Assembly (NCBI GenBank): GCA_021802645.1
Contig: JAJZRO010000005.1
Coordinates: forward strand, 39,121-103,120
Direction: 5' to 3'
Length of the DNA: 64,000 bases
Source of the DNA: Deltaproteobacteria bacterium
Lineage (GTDB): Bacteria; Desulfobacterota; Desulfobulbia; Desulfobulbales; Desulfurivibrionaceae
Positions 37,390 to 46,087 of the stretch are shown here, in pieces. The notes beneath the pieces are model-generated. The model did not search any database. It worked only from the letters and a program-made list of their open reading frames with translations, and was not told the DNA's origin. Each line of letters begins with the position of its first letter. Within the stretch, counting starts at the first letter, position 1. Made by a program: the position numbers and the translations under genes.

Positions 37390-38487
37390 ATGAGCACGCT
37401 TTTTTCCCCCTTTGCCCTCGGCCGGCAGACGCTGGCCAACCGGATCGTCATTGCCCCCATGTGCCAATACTCCGCAGTGGAGGGACAGGCGAGCGACTGG
37501 CACCTGATCCATCTTGGCCACCTGGCCTGCTCCGGCGCCGGCCTTTTGTACATCGAGGCCACGGCAGTGACGCCGGAAGGCCGCATCTCGCCGAGCGACC
37601 TTGGCCTGTGGTCCGACGAGACCGAGGCGGCGCTGGCGCGGGTGCTCAAGGCGGTGCGGCACTATGCCGCCATCCCCATGGCCATTCAGTTGGCGCACGC
37701 CGGCCGCAAGGCCTCTACCAAGGTGCCGTGGGAAGGCGGTGAGCAGCTCGCGCCGGAGACCGGGGGGTGGCAGACCCTGGCGCCTTCGGCCCTTCCCTGG
37801 GAAGAGGGCGAGTTGTCGCCGCTGGCCCTGCGCGAGTCAGGACTGTGGCGCATCCGGGATGCCTTTGCGGCGGCGGCCCGTCGGGCCCACCGGTTGGGCC
37901 TCGACGTGATCGAACTCCATGCGGCCCACGGCTACTTGCTGCACCAGTTCCTCTCCCCCCTGTCCAATACCCGCGGCGATCAATACGGCGGCTCGCTGGA
38001 GAACCGCCTGCGCTTTCCGTTGGAGGTCTTCACGGCGGTGCGGGCGGCGGTGCCTGCCGAGCTGCCGGTCGGCATCCGCATCTCGGCCACCGATTGGGTC
38101 GACGGCGGTTGGGAGATCGAGCAGAGCGTTGCCTTTGCCAAGGCCCTGCGGGAGCGCGGCTGCTCCTTTATCCACGTTTCGAGCGGCGGCCTTTCACCCC
38201 AACAGCGGATTCCCGTGGCCCCCGGCTACCAGGTGCCGTTCGCCGAGCGCATCCGGCGCGAAACCGGTCTGCCGACCATCGCCGTGGGGCTGATCACCGA
38301 GCCCGAACAGGCGGAGGAGATTGTCGCGGCAGGAAAGGCGGACCTGGTCGCCCTGGCCCGGGGCATGCTCTACGACCCCCGCTGGCCCTGGCATGCCGCG
38401 GCCAGGCTCGGCGCCCAAGTCACGGCGCCCAAGCAGTACTGGCGGTCGCCGCCGGCGGCGTTCAAAGATCTCTTCCACAAGGCATAG
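37390..38487 (+). CDS. Old Yellow Enzyme-family NADH:flavin oxidoreductase (YqjM-like)
   Basis: A 365-residue FMN TIM-barrel enzyme that reduces activated C=C bonds with NAD(P)H. It starts LFSPFALGRQTLANRIVIAPMCQYS, has IQLAHAGRKAS, the catalytic-pocket ELHAAHGYLLHQFLSP, and NTRGDQYGGSLENRLRF. Cys in APMCQYS and the overall length match the YqjM class rather than the large 2-enoate reductases with Fe-S domains. ATG 37390 is chosen by homology; the upstream frame overlaps the holin-like gene. The physiological substrate is unknown. Confidence 0.93.
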   Translation: MSTLFSPFALGRQTLANRIVIAPMCQYSAVEGQASDWHLIHLGHLACSGAGLLYIEATAVTPEGRISPSDLGLWSDETEAALARVLKAVRHYAAIPMAIQLAHAGRKASTKVPWEGGEQLAPETGGWQTLAPSALPWEEGELSPLALRESGLWRIRDAFAAAARRAHRLGLDVIELHAAHGYLLHQFLSPLSNTRGDQYGGSLENRLRFPLEVFTAVRAAVPAELPVGIRISATDWVDGGWEIEQSVAFAKALRERGCSFIHVSSGGLSPQQRIPVAPGYQVPFAERIRRETGLPTIAVGLITEPEQAEEIVAAGKADLVALARGMLYDPRWPWHAAARLGAQVTAPKQYWRSPPAAFKDLFHKA

Positions 38488-38670
38488 CCGCCGCGCGCGT
38501 TCGGCCTCGAGGCCGGCCGAAAGGCAACGGCGCCGACGCGGCATGGCGGCATGATCCCCTCGTTTCGCGGCTCTTTTTTGCGGTAATTCTCCCCGGCCTT
38601 TGGTATATGATAGGCCAAACCCATTTCCGGTGGCTGGCACCGGGGCAACGAGAGACAAAGGAAGGGGAGC

Positions 38671-39561
38671 ATGCTGGTCCGTGACATTCTGGCGAACAAT
38701 CGCATTTCGTTCAGCTTCGAATTCTTCCCGCCCAAGGATGAGCTGGGTTGGGAGCGGCTTTTTCAATCCATCCGCGAGCTGATGCCGCTGAAGCCCGCCT
38801 TTGTCAGCGTCACCTACGGCGCCGGCGGCTCCACCCGCGACCGCACCCACCAGCTGGTGATGCGGATCAAGCAGGAGACCGACCTCACCGTGGTGTCGCA
38901 TCTTACCTGCGTCGGCTCCACCAGGAGCGAGATCCGCGACATCCTGAGCCGTTACGCGGAGAACGGCATCGAGAACATCCTCGCCCTGCGCGGCGACCCG
39001 CCCAAGGGCCAGTGCGACTCGGTGGAGCCGGCGGACGGCTTTGGCTACGCCGCCGATCTGGTGGCCTTTATCAAGAAGAATTTCCCGCAGATGTGCGTGA
39101 GCGTGGCCGGCTTTCCGGAGGGCCACCCGCAGATGCCCAACCGCCTCAAGGAGATCGACTACCTCAAGGCCAAGGTGGACGCCGGAGCCGACTACATCGT
39201 GACCCAGCTTTTCTTCGACAATCGGGATTTCTACGATTTCCGGGAGCGGTGTGAATATGCGGGCATCAAGGTGCCAATCATCGCCGGCATCATGCCCATC
39301 AGCACCCGGCAGGGACTGGCCCGCATGGCGGAGCTGGCGGCGGGTTCACGTTTTCCGGCCCGGTTGCTGCGGGCGGTGGATCGGGCGGCCAGCGACGAAC
39401 ATGTGGAAAAGGTGGGGATTCACTGGGCCACCGAGCAGGTGCGCGACCTCATCGACAACGAGGTGAGCGGCATCCACTTCTACACCCTCAACAACTCCAA
39501 GGCCACCCTCAAGATTTACGAGGCGCTCGGCGTCGAGGATTCGGTGCAGCTTTCGGCGTGA
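38671..39561 (+). CDS. metF: Methylenetetrahydrofolate reductase
   Basis: A 296-residue FAD TIM-barrel that makes 5-methyl-THF for methionine synthesis or the Wood-Ljungdahl methyl branch. It has FEFFPPKDE near the start, VSVTYGAGGSTR, and the hallmark NILALRGDPPKG. GADYIVTQLFFD and the C-terminal IHFYTLNNS are typical. GGAAGGGG precedes the ATG. A possible extended -10 (38601-38609) and a 6-bp hairpin (38627-38643) lie upstream. No metV or other methyl-branch gene is adjacent, so the methionine role is the simpler reading. Confidence 0.95.
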   Translation: MLVRDILANNRISFSFEFFPPKDELGWERLFQSIRELMPLKPAFVSVTYGAGGSTRDRTHQLVMRIKQETDLTVVSHLTCVGSTRSEIRDILSRYAENGIENILALRGDPPKGQCDSVEPADGFGYAADLVAFIKKNFPQMCVSVAGFPEGHPQMPNRLKEIDYLKAKVDAGADYIVTQLFFDNRDFYDFRERCEYAGIKVPIIAGIMPISTRQGLARMAELAAGSRFPARLLRAVDRAASDEHVEKVGIHWATEQVRDLIDNEVSGIHFYTLNNSKATLKIYEALGVEDSVQLSA

Positions 39562-39568
39562 GGCAAAC

Positions 39569-39599
39569 GGCGCGGCTGTTCTGCCGCGCCGCCTTTCTT
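39569..39599 (+). terminator. Rho-independent terminator after metF
   Basis: An 8-bp stem (GGCGCGGC 39569-39576 with GCCGCGCC 39583-39590, 6-base loop) is followed by GCCTTTCTT. It overlaps the end of the convergent carboxymuconolactone decarboxylase-type gene. Confidence 0.65.
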
Positions 39600-39918
39600 A
39601 CCCCTGATTGAGGATATCGTCGGCCCAGCTCAAGGCCGCCGTCACCGTCGGAAAGCCGATGGTGCTGGTGAGGAGCAGCAGGGCGTGGCGGATTTCCTCC
39701 GGCGTGGCCCCGGCTGCCAGCGCCCGGCGCACATGACTGTGCACCGCGCCCTCGGAGCGGGTGGCCGCTGCGGCCGCGAGTTGGATGAGGTGGCTCGTTT
39801 TTTCGTCCAGTGGCCCCGCCTTCCTGGCCGTGGCACCCAGATTCTCCACCGCCGCAAGATACTCGGGGTGCTGCGCCTGAAGTCGTCGGTAAATCGGTGG
39901 CAGTTTCTCTTTGCTCAT
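39598..39918 (-). CDS. Carboxymuconolactone decarboxylase/AhpD-family protein lacking the Cys pair
   Basis: A 106-residue all-helical protein. The family core reads TRSEGAVHSHVRRALAAGATPEEI, cited in part as EGAVHSHVRRALAAG. In AhpD-like peroxidases this region has CxxC next to His; here both cysteines are absent and only the His residues remain, so thiol peroxidase activity is not expected. It may be a true decarboxylase-type or non-enzymatic member. The start has GGAGGAAACG. It is the last gene of a possible short minus-strand series. Confidence 0.85.
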   Translation of the reverse strand: MSKEKLPPIYRRLQAQHPEYLAAVENLGATARKAGPLDEKTSHLIQLAAAAATRSEGAVHSHVRRALAAGATPEEIRHALLLLTSTIGFPTVTAALSWADDILNQG

Positions 39919-39979
39919 CGTTTCCTCCCGCCTGTCAGCATGGTTGCCTCATCCCCGGTGAAGCCTCGCCGGAGGATGG

Positions 39980-40282
39980 CTAGTTCTTGGTGGCGCTGTA
40001 GGAGTACGAAGTAACCACGTCCTTGTCGTTGAAGCGGACCACCAGGTCGGCGTTCTCCCGCTGGCCAAGCACCGTGTAGCGGTAATTGCCGTAGGTCCAC
40101 GTCTGTTCGCCATCCTCATAGCCGGTACGCCAAGGCTCGCCGAAGAGACGGCGCACCTCTTCCTTGGTGGTGACCCCTTTCTTGATCGCCAGCACATTCT
40201 GCTCGGGGAAGGGTTTGCCGACCTGGGCGCAGGCGATGCAGGCAAGGAGGGCGAGGGCGGGGATCAGGGTTTTAAATTTCAT
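39980..40282 (-). CDS. SmpA/OmlA (BamE)-like lipoprotein
   Basis: A 100-residue lipoprotein. The signal ends in a lipobox (LLACIAC, Cys ~15 or 18). The SmpA/OmlA fold is recognised by GVTTKEEVRRLFGEPWRTG and the following WTYGNYRYTV. BamE itself is an outer-membrane assembly factor, but short stand-alone copies like this also occur with unknown roles. The gene is on its own, ~60 bases from the downstream carboxymuconolactone-type gene. Confidence 0.82.
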   Translation of the reverse strand: MKFKTLIPALALLACIACAQVGKPFPEQNVLAIKKGVTTKEEVRRLFGEPWRTGYEDGEQTWTYGNYRYTVLGQRENADLVVRFNDKDVVTSYSYSATKN

Positions 40283-40361
40283 GACAGGCCTCGTATTTGC
40301 TGTGGTGCGGAGACAAGCCGGTGCAACATGAACGGATATTTAGCGCCGCCGGGGGGTGGTG

Positions 40362-40607
40362 TCAAGTCAACTCGGCCTGGCTGGCCGTTTTCTCCCGGTC
40401 GCGCGGCTGCCACCATTTGAAGATGCCGTAGACCGAAAGCACCAGATAGACTGAAAAGAGGGTCGCCTCGGCGAGCAGCCCCTTCATGGCGAAAGCCGCG
40501 ATCCAGCCGGCGTTGGAGATGGTCCAGATCACCCACCCCGCGGCGCGTTTTTGTAGGTTGTAAAGGGTGCCGATGATGCTGAGTGCGGTGAGCAGCCATT
40601 CAAACAT
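40362..40607 (-). CDS. Small membrane protein, PnuC-like fragment family
   Basis: An 81-residue protein with about three hydrophobic helices: FEWLLTALSIIGTLYNLQK, GWVIWTISNAGWIAAFAM and FSVYLVLSVYGIFKWW. The sequence resembles part of the PnuC nicotinamide riboside transporter fold (NxxxxxxGWxxW-type pattern), but at one third of the length. The ATG at 40605-40607 begins the conserved part, although no ribosome site is seen. A longer start at 40724 would add a basic, non-conserved leader. TTGAAT-N17-TATGGT (40696-40724) could be its promoter, which favours the short form. Confidence 0.65.
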   Translation of the reverse strand: MFEWLLTALSIIGTLYNLQKRAAGWVIWTISNAGWIAAFAMKGLLAEATLFSVYLVLSVYGIFKWWQPRDREKTASQAELT

Positions 40608-40815
40608 GGGGAGTCCGTTGCGCTTTGGTGATGACCCGGCCTTGAAGGTGGCTGGCCAGGCCATCGGTTGATGACCAGGGTTTTCAAGTCTGCTCACCAT
40701 ATAACCTCTGTCGTGGCGATTCAAGTATCATTCTCCTCCAAGATGTGTTAAAGAGATCAGTTGCGTCTGCCTTCCGGCATGAGGGCGGGGTTTTCACACC
40801 AAGCAAGGAGTGGTT

Positions 40816-41244
40816 ATGGCACAGGCAAAGAAGGGTGATCGCGTCAAGATCCATTACACCGGCAAGCTGACCAACGGCACGGTGTTCGATTCCTCCGCCG
40901 GGCGCGAGCCCCTGGAGTTTACCCTGGGCAGCGGCCAGGTGATCGCCGGCTTCGACGAGGCGGTGAACGGCATGGCAATAGGGGAGGCCAAGAGCGTACT
41001 CATCCCGGTGGATAAGGCCTATGGCCCGCGCAACGAGCAGCTGGTCATGGACATCCCCAAGAGCCAGGTGCCGCCGGACCTCGATCCCCAAGTGGATCAG
41101 CAGCTCCAGATGGGCGGTCCGAACGGCGAGGTGGTCATCGTCACGGTGGTCAAGGTGACGGACAGCGCCATCACCCTCGACGCCAATCCTCCGCTGGCCG
41201 GCGAAGATCTTAACTTCGACATCGAATTGGTGGCCATCGGCTGA
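40816..41244 (+). CDS. FKBP-type peptidyl-prolyl isomerase (SlyD-like)
   Basis: A 142-residue cis-trans prolyl isomerase. It begins MAQAKKGDRVKIHYTGKL and has GTVFDSS, PLEFTLGSGQVIAGFDEAVNGM and, after an inserted IF-type flap (~75-125), a terminal beta strand. It lacks the His-rich nickel-binding tail of E. coli SlyD, so no direct link to hydrogenase maturation is implied. ATG 40816 follows AAGGAG by five bases. Confidence 0.93.
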   Translation: MAQAKKGDRVKIHYTGKLTNGTVFDSSAGREPLEFTLGSGQVIAGFDEAVNGMAIGEAKSVLIPVDKAYGPRNEQLVMDIPKSQVPPDLDPQVDQQLQMGGPNGEVVIVTVVKVTDSAITLDANPPLAGEDLNFDIELVAIG

Positions 41245-41270
41245 ACCATTGCCGCCATCCTGCCTTAGTG

Positions 41271-41310
41271 AACAAGCCCTGGTGCCTGCGCGCCAGGGCT
41301 TGTTGCATTT
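41271..41310 (+). terminator. Terminator-like hairpin after the FKBP gene
   Basis: A perfect 12-bp stem (AACAAGCCCTGG 41271-41282 with CCAGGGCTTGTT 41293-41304, 10-base loop) lies 26 bases after the stop. GCATTT follows, so the T-tract is weak. Confidence 0.6.
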
Positions 41311-41465
41311 GGGGCAACCGGATGCGGCCGGCTTGGAGCGCTTTGTTTTTCCAGGCAACACCGCGGCACCAGGATGTGCTATAGTTTTTCATGGGGTGCC
41401 ATGGCGGGCCCGCCCGGCTGAGGGGCTCCGATCTTGAGCGCGGTAATGCTACCGGCAGGTGGGGG

Positions 41466-42092
41466 ATGACACCAAACGAGAAAAGAAATTTGCGGGTGGA
41501 GTATGTGAGCTGGCCCAGGATGGCAGCCATGGGCCGGGCGCTCGCCCTGCGTATCCGCGATACCGGCTTCCGGCCGGAGGTGATCGTCGCCATTGCCCGC
41601 GGTGGCTACGTGCCGGCCCGTATCCTCTGCGATTACCTGGGAGTGAACGAACTGGCCAGCCTGCGCATCGTTCATTATCAGGCCGGGGCGAGCAAGGAGA
41701 AACGGGCGCGGCTGGTGGCGCCCCTCAACCTGCCGGTGGCGGGAAAGAAGGTGCTGCTGGTCGATGATCTCATCGACACCGGCGAGACCTTCCAGGTGGC
41801 GTTGGCCCACCTGTTGGAACTGGGAGTGGCGGAGTTGCGCAGTGCGGTGATGTTGGCCAAACCCGGGGCGGGGGCCGAGGCCGATTTCGTGGCCCGTCGG
41901 CTCAAAATATGGCGCTGGGTGGTCTTCCCGTGGGCCGCGGTGGAGGACCTCGGCACCTTTGCCCGCGAGCGGCGGATGCCTCAAGAGCAGGCCGCCCTGC
42001 AACGCCGTTTCCTGGCCGATTATGGCCTGCGGCTTTCTGCCCAGGTGGCGGCTGACCTTGTTCAATTCATCAGACTCAAGCAGCCGACCTAG
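41466..42092 (+). CDS. Phosphoribosyltransferase-family protein
   Basis: A 208-residue type I PRTase. The PRPP loop VLLVDDLIDTGET near residue 95 is intact, and VIVAIARGGYVPARIL precedes it. Similar proteins are annotated as hypoxanthine/xanthine-type or regulatory PRTases, and the base specificity cannot be read from sequence. The ATG at 41466 is adjacent to a G-rich run with unusual spacing; a GTG ~10 codons later is an alternative. It converges with the small protein gene at 42089 and overlaps its end by four bases. Confidence 0.85.
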   Translation: MTPNEKRNLRVEYVSWPRMAAMGRALALRIRDTGFRPEVIVAIARGGYVPARILCDYLGVNELASLRIVHYQAGASKEKRARLVAPLNLPVAGKKVLLVDDLIDTGETFQVALAHLLELGVAELRSAVMLAKPGAGAEADFVARRLKIWRWVVFPWAAVEDLGTFARERRMPQEQAALQRRFLADYGLRLSAQVAADLVQFIRLKQPT

Positions 42093-42337
42093 GGCGGGAT
42101 GGAACCCGCTTCGTAGAGGATGAGTTCCCAGCTGTTGGTGGGCACATCGTGGCGGATCAGGTAGGTAGCATGGTCGTCACCCACCACCTTGAAGTACCGG
42201 TGGCTGGGGGCGAGCCAGCGATCCACCACCGTCGTGACCGCCACCGCCCGGCTGCCGAACCAGAGGCGGCTTGGCACCTTTTCGCCATCGCTTTCGGCCA
42301 CGCATTCGACTTGGACGGGGAGGAGCGCCTCGCTCAT
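42089..42337 (-). CDS. Small conserved protein of unknown function
   Basis: An 82-residue protein (MSEALLPVQVECVAESDGEK...) with no membrane segment or obvious motif; the second half, RYFKVVGDDHATYLIRHD, looks like a beta-rich domain. I do not recognise a characterised family. The ATG (42335-42337) lies one base after the pcm stop, so it is probably translated with pcm. Longer in-frame starts lie inside pcm and encode Ser/Pro-rich shadow sequence. Confidence 0.7.
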   Translation of the reverse strand: MSEALLPVQVECVAESDGEKVPSRLWFGSRAVAVTTVVDRWLAPSHRYFKVVGDDHATYLIRHDVPTNSWELILYEAGSIPP

Positions 42338-42338
42338 C

Positions 42339-43034
42339 TTATTCGGAAAACTCCGGCCCCCTGAGACGCTGGCATTCGCCGGTAAGCGGCACGAACGAGA
42401 CCGCCAGCACCATCTGCTCGTGCAGGTGGCCGCGTTCGTCCTTGGTGATGACCATGAGCTCCTGGGGGGCGTGGGGCCGGCCCAGCGGGATGACGAGATT
42501 GGCGCCGGGCCTGAGCTGGGCGACGAGCGGCGGCGGAATGTGCGGGGCCGCGGCGGTGACGATGATGCCGTCGTAGGGGGCGTGGTCGGGAAGGCCATGG
42601 TAGCCGTCGCCTTCCTCCACCCAGACGTTCGCGTAGCCGAGGTGTTCGAGCCGGGACATGGCCGCACGGGCCAGGGTCGGGATGATTTCGACGGTATGGA
42701 CCTCCTTGACCAGTTCGGCGAGGATCGCCGCCTGGTAGCCGGAACCGGCGCCGATTTCGAGGATGACGTCGTCGGGTTCCGGGTCGAGCAGGTCGGTCAT
42801 CAGCCCGACGATGAAGGGTTGGGAGATGGTCTGGCCGTTGCCGATGGGCAGCGGGCTGTTGTCGTAGGCATTGGGGCGCAGGGCCTTCGGCACGAACTCC
42901 TCGCGGGCCACCTTGCCCATGGCAACCATCACCCTGGCGCTCAGCCGGGCCTTGCCGGTCAGCCCCTGGGTGTAGCGGCATTCCTCTTCGATGGTGCGCA
43001 GCATCTCCTCGCGGTCGGCGGTGTAGCTCGTCAT
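42339..43034 (-). CDS. pcm: Protein-L-isoaspartate O-methyltransferase
   Basis: A 231-residue SAM-dependent repair enzyme that methylates isoaspartyl residues in damaged proteins. The SAM motif I is VILEIGAGSGYQAAILAEL. Near it lie NGQTISQPFIVGLMTDLL (substrate/active-site segment) and YDGIIVTAAAPHIP. GGAGG precedes the ATG. It is the first gene of a two-gene unit with the small protein at 42089, divergent from archease/rtcB. Confidence 0.95.
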   Translation of the reverse strand: MTSYTADREEMLRTIEEECRYTQGLTGKARLSARVMVAMGKVAREEFVPKALRPNAYDNSPLPIGNGQTISQPFIVGLMTDLLDPEPDDVILEIGAGSGYQAAILAELVKEVHTVEIIPTLARAAMSRLEHLGYANVWVEEGDGYHGLPDHAPYDGIIVTAAAPHIPPPLVAQLRPGANLVIPLGRPHAPQELMVITKDERGHLHEQMVLAVSFVPLTGECQRLRGPEFSE

Positions 43035-43118
43035 GGCGAACCTCCGGGTACCCTGGCTCCCTCATTGTACCGCATTTTTGTCGAAAGTGGCCACGGTTTC
43101 CAGTTGCCGCCACTGTTG

Positions 43119-43134
43119 CGGCATTTCGCTTGCT
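43119..43134 (+). promoter_or_regulatory. Candidate sigma-54 promoter for archease-rtcB
   Basis: CGGCATTTCGCTTGCT keeps the -24 GGCA and -12 TTGCT elements with the correct 12-base offset (9 of 12 consensus positions). It lies 44 bases before the archease ATG. In E. coli the rtcBA genes are sigma-54 dependent through RtcR; no rtcR is seen in this window. Confidence 0.4.
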
Positions 43135-43177
43135 TCTTGAGGCAGGAGGCGGTACCACATAACCAGGGGAGGCGAAG

Positions 43178-43597
43178 ATGGCCGGGGCGGGATGGGAACA
43201 TTTTCATCATGTCGCCGACATCGGGGTGCGCGGCTATGGCGCCACGGTGGAAGAGGCCTTTGCCCAGGCGGCGTTGGCCCTCACCGCCGTGATCGCCGAC
43301 CCTGCCGCTATCGCGCCGCGGACCCCCGTCACCATCGAATGCACTGCCCCGGACCAGGAGCTCCTGCTGGTGGACTGGCTTAACGCCCTGATCTACGAGA
43401 TGGCCACCCGCACCATGCTTTTTTCCCGTTTCACGGTACGGATTGTCGGCGACCGCCTTATGGGCGAGGCCTGGGGCGAGGCGGTGGAGGTGGCGCGCCA
43501 CGCGCCGGCGGTGGAGGTGAAGGGCGCCACCTATACGTGCCTCAAGGTGGCGGAGGAGGCGGGGCGCTGGTTGGCCCAGTGCGTGGTGGATGTCTGA
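43178..43597 (+). CDS. Archease (RtcB activator)
   Basis: A 139-residue archease that speeds RtcB turnover and guanylate transfer. It shows [21 protein letters not shown] with the metal-binding Asp, [13 protein letters not shown], and the C-terminal family element [19 protein letters not shown] precedes the ATG. It lies 18 bases upstream of rtcB, which fixes its role. Confidence 0.95.
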   Translation: MAGAGWEHFHHVADIGVRGYGATVEEAFAQAALALTAVIADPAAIAPRTPVTIECTAPDQELLLVDWLNALIYEMATRTMLFSRFTVRIVGDRLMGEAWGEAVEVARHAPAVEVKGATYTCLKVAEEAGRWLAQCVVDV

Positions 43598-43615
43598 GGA
43601 CAAGGAGGGTGGGCC

Positions 43616-45046
43616 ATGGAATTGAACCTCTTTACCCGCCACGGAGACTATGTCTGGCAGATCAACCCCCGCGGCGCCATGCGGGTGCCGGCGGTGCTCT
43701 TTGCCGACGAGCGGTTGATCCGCGAGATGGACGACAAGGTCTACGAGCAGGTGACCAACGTGGCCACCCTGCCCGGCATTGTCAAGGCTTCCTATGCCAT
43801 GCCCGATGCCCACTGGGGCTATGGTTTCCCCATCGGCGGAGTGGCGGCCTTCGACGCCGAGGCCGGCGGAGTGGTGTCGGCCGGCGGGGTGGGGTTCGAC
43901 ATCTCCTGCGGGGTGCGGACCATCACCACCGGCTTGGTGGCCGGCGAGATTATGGCCCGGCAGCAGGAATTGGCCATTGCCCTGGCCAGGACCATTCCTG
44001 CCGGGGTGGGCAGCACCGGGGGGCTGCGCCTCGATGCCAAGGACATGGACGCGATGCTGGCCGGCGGCGCCCGCTGGGCGGTGGCCAAGGGCTACGGCAC
44101 CAAGGAGGATCTCACCCGGATCGAGGAGGGCGGCCAGATGAGCGGCGCGGTCCCGGAGGAGGTTTCGGACCACGCCAAGAAGCGGCAACGCGACGAGATG
44201 GGCACCCTGGGCTCCGGCAACCACTACCTGGAGGTCCAGCAGGTGATGGACGTCTACGACGCCGAGGCGGCGGCGCTGTTCGGCCTGCGGGTCGGGGAGG
44301 TGGTGATCAGCATCCACTGCGGCTCCCGGGGGCTGGGCCACCAGATCGGCACCGAGTTCATGAAGCGCATGGCCCTGGCCGCGACCCGATACGGCATCCA
44401 CTTGCCGGACCGCGAGCTCGCCTGCGCGCCCATCAACTCGCCGGACGGCCAGGCCTATCTCGGCGCCATGCGGGCCGCCATCAACTGCGCCCTGGCCAAC
44501 CGCCAGATTCTCACCCACCTGACCCGCCAGGCCGTGGACGACCTCTTTCCCCAGGCGGAGTTGCATCTTCTTTACGACGTGTCGCACAACACCTGTAAAG
44601 TCGAGGAACACGAGGTGGAGGGCCGGCGGCGGCAGCTCTATATTCACCGCAAAGGCGCCACCCGCGCCTTCGGCCCGGGCCATGCCGAACTGCCCGAACC
44701 GTTTCGTGACATCGGCCAGCCGGTGCTGATTGGTGGCACCATGGGCACTGAATCGTATATAATGGCGGGCACCGCGGCAAGCGAGTCGCAGGCCTTCAGC
44801 TCCGCCTGCCACGGCGCCGGCCGGGCCATGAGCCGCCATGCGGCGCTCAAAAAGTGGCGGGGCCGCCAACTGGTCGACGAACTGGCCGGCCGTGGGATTC
44901 TGGTCCGCAGCCCCTCCTCGCGCGGAGTGGCGGAGGAGGCCCCCGGCGCCTATAAGAACGTGAGCGCGGTGGTAGAGGCCGCGCACCAGGCCGGGCTGGC
45001 CCGCAAGGTGGCCCGGGTGGAGCCGCTCATCTGCATCAAGGGGTAA
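43616..45046 (+). CDS. rtcB: RNA-splicing ligase RtcB
   Basis: A 476-residue GTP- and Mn-dependent ligase that joins 2',3'-cyclic phosphate or 3'-phosphate ends to 5'-OH RNA. Metal ligands are visible in FDISCGVRT, GSGNHYLEVQ and SIHCGSRGLGHQ. The guanylylated His lies in YIHRKGATRAFGPGH. Length is normal. Archease lies directly upstream, making an RNA-repair operon; phospholipase A starts three bases after the stop and may be read through. Confidence 0.97.
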   Translation: MELNLFTRHGDYVWQINPRGAMRVPAVLFADERLIREMDDKVYEQVTNVATLPGIVKASYAMPDAHWGYGFPIGGVAAFDAEAGGVVSAGGVGFDISCGVRTITTGLVAGEIMARQQELAIALARTIPAGVGSTGGLRLDAKDMDAMLAGGARWAVAKGYGTKEDLTRIEEGGQMSGAVPEEVSDHAKKRQRDEMGTLGSGNHYLEVQQVMDVYDAEAAALFGLRVGEVVISIHCGSRGLGHQIGTEFMKRMALAATRYGIHLPDRELACAPINSPDGQAYLGAMRAAINCALANRQILTHLTRQAVDDLFPQAELHLLYDVSHNTCKVEEHEVEGRRRQLYIHRKGATRAFGPGHAELPEPFRDIGQPVLIGGTMGTESYIMAGTAASESQAFSSACHGAGRAMSRHAALKKWRGRQLVDELAGRGILVRSPSSRGVAEEAPGAYKNVSAVVEAAHQAGLARKVARVEPLICIKG

Positions 45047-45049
45047 GAG

Positions 45050-46051
45050 ATGTACGACCAGCTCATGCTTGCCGCCTTACTCCAGGGTGGGCCGCAAACG
45101 GCAAAGGTGGATGTGGCCGCGGAACTCGCCCGCTGCGCGGCCATTGAATCGGCCGCGGAACGGCTGCATTGTTTTGATACGTTGACTGGCCGCGGGCAAC
45201 CCGAATTGTCCGTCGCCGAAGAGAAGTCGGCGCCTCCCGTCCAGAAGCCTTCCGCGCCTGATCTGCTGGTGCCGGCAGCGTATTGGAACTTTCTGGCCGA
45301 ACGGCCGATCCTGAAGCTCACACCCTACAAGCTGAATTACATCCTGCCGGTAGCCTACAATGATTCCCGGAACGAAGGAGGGTGGCAGCAAGTCCATCCG
45401 GGTGAACACCTTGACGCCACGGAGGTCAAATTCCAGTTGAGCGCCCAGGTCAAGGTCTGGGACAATATCTATCAGGGCAACGGCGACTTGTGGCTTGCCT
45501 ACTCCCAGTTGTCGTTTTGGCAGATGTACAACGCCGGCGAGTCTTCGCCCTTTAGGGAGACCAATTACGAACCCGAGGCCTATCTTGCCTGGACAACGGA
45601 CTGGAAGCTTTGGGGGTTGACCGGCCGGGTGCTGAAGATCGGCTTTGTTCACCAGTCCAATGGGCGGGGCGGGCCTGCCTCGCGGAGTTGGAATCGGATC
45701 TATGGGGCCGTTGGTATGGAGCACGGCAATTTCGCCTTGCAGGTGAAGCCTTGGTATCGCCTGCCCGAGGCGGCCGATAAAGACGATAACCCGGATATCG
45801 CCCATTACCTTGGATACGGGGAAGTGGACCTTTACTACCGATGGGGCAACCATCTCTTTCATGCCCTGTGGCGCAATAACCTGAACATGGACGGCAATCG
45901 CGGCGCTGTCCAGCTTGATTGGGGGTTCCCGATCTATAAGGGATTCAAGGGATATGTGCAGTATTTCAACGGCTATGGGGAGAGCCTCCTCGACTATAAC
46001 GCTGCCGCGCAACGCCTCGGTATCGGTTTCATGCTGACCGACTGGCTGTAG
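45050..46051 (+). CDS. pldA: Outer-membrane phospholipase A (PldA/OMPLA)
   Basis: A 333-residue beta-barrel hydrolase that removes sn-1/sn-2 acyl chains from phospholipids in a disturbed outer membrane. The catalytic region reads FVHQSNGRGGPASRSWNR (His, Ser and Asn triad). Barrel motifs YSQLSFWQMYN...SSPFRETNYEPE and YFNGYGESLLDYN are present. The N-terminus has the PldA-type CAAIESAAERLHCFDTL. No convincing signal peptide precedes it, so the true start or export signal is uncertain. AAGGGG precedes the ATG. It lies upstream of the ABC exporter genes. Confidence 0.92.
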   Translation: MYDQLMLAALLQGGPQTAKVDVAAELARCAAIESAAERLHCFDTLTGRGQPELSVAEEKSAPPVQKPSAPDLLVPAAYWNFLAERPILKLTPYKLNYILPVAYNDSRNEGGWQQVHPGEHLDATEVKFQLSAQVKVWDNIYQGNGDLWLAYSQLSFWQMYNAGESSPFRETNYEPEAYLAWTTDWKLWGLTGRVLKIGFVHQSNGRGGPASRSWNRIYGAVGMEHGNFALQVKPWYRLPEAADKDDNPDIAHYLGYGEVDLYYRWGNHLFHALWRNNLNMDGNRGAVQLDWGFPIYKGFKGYVQYFNGYGESLLDYNAAAQRLGIGFMLTDWL

Positions 46052-46087
46052 CCGCTTACGCGGCCTGAGAGAAGCAGGAGACCGGAG

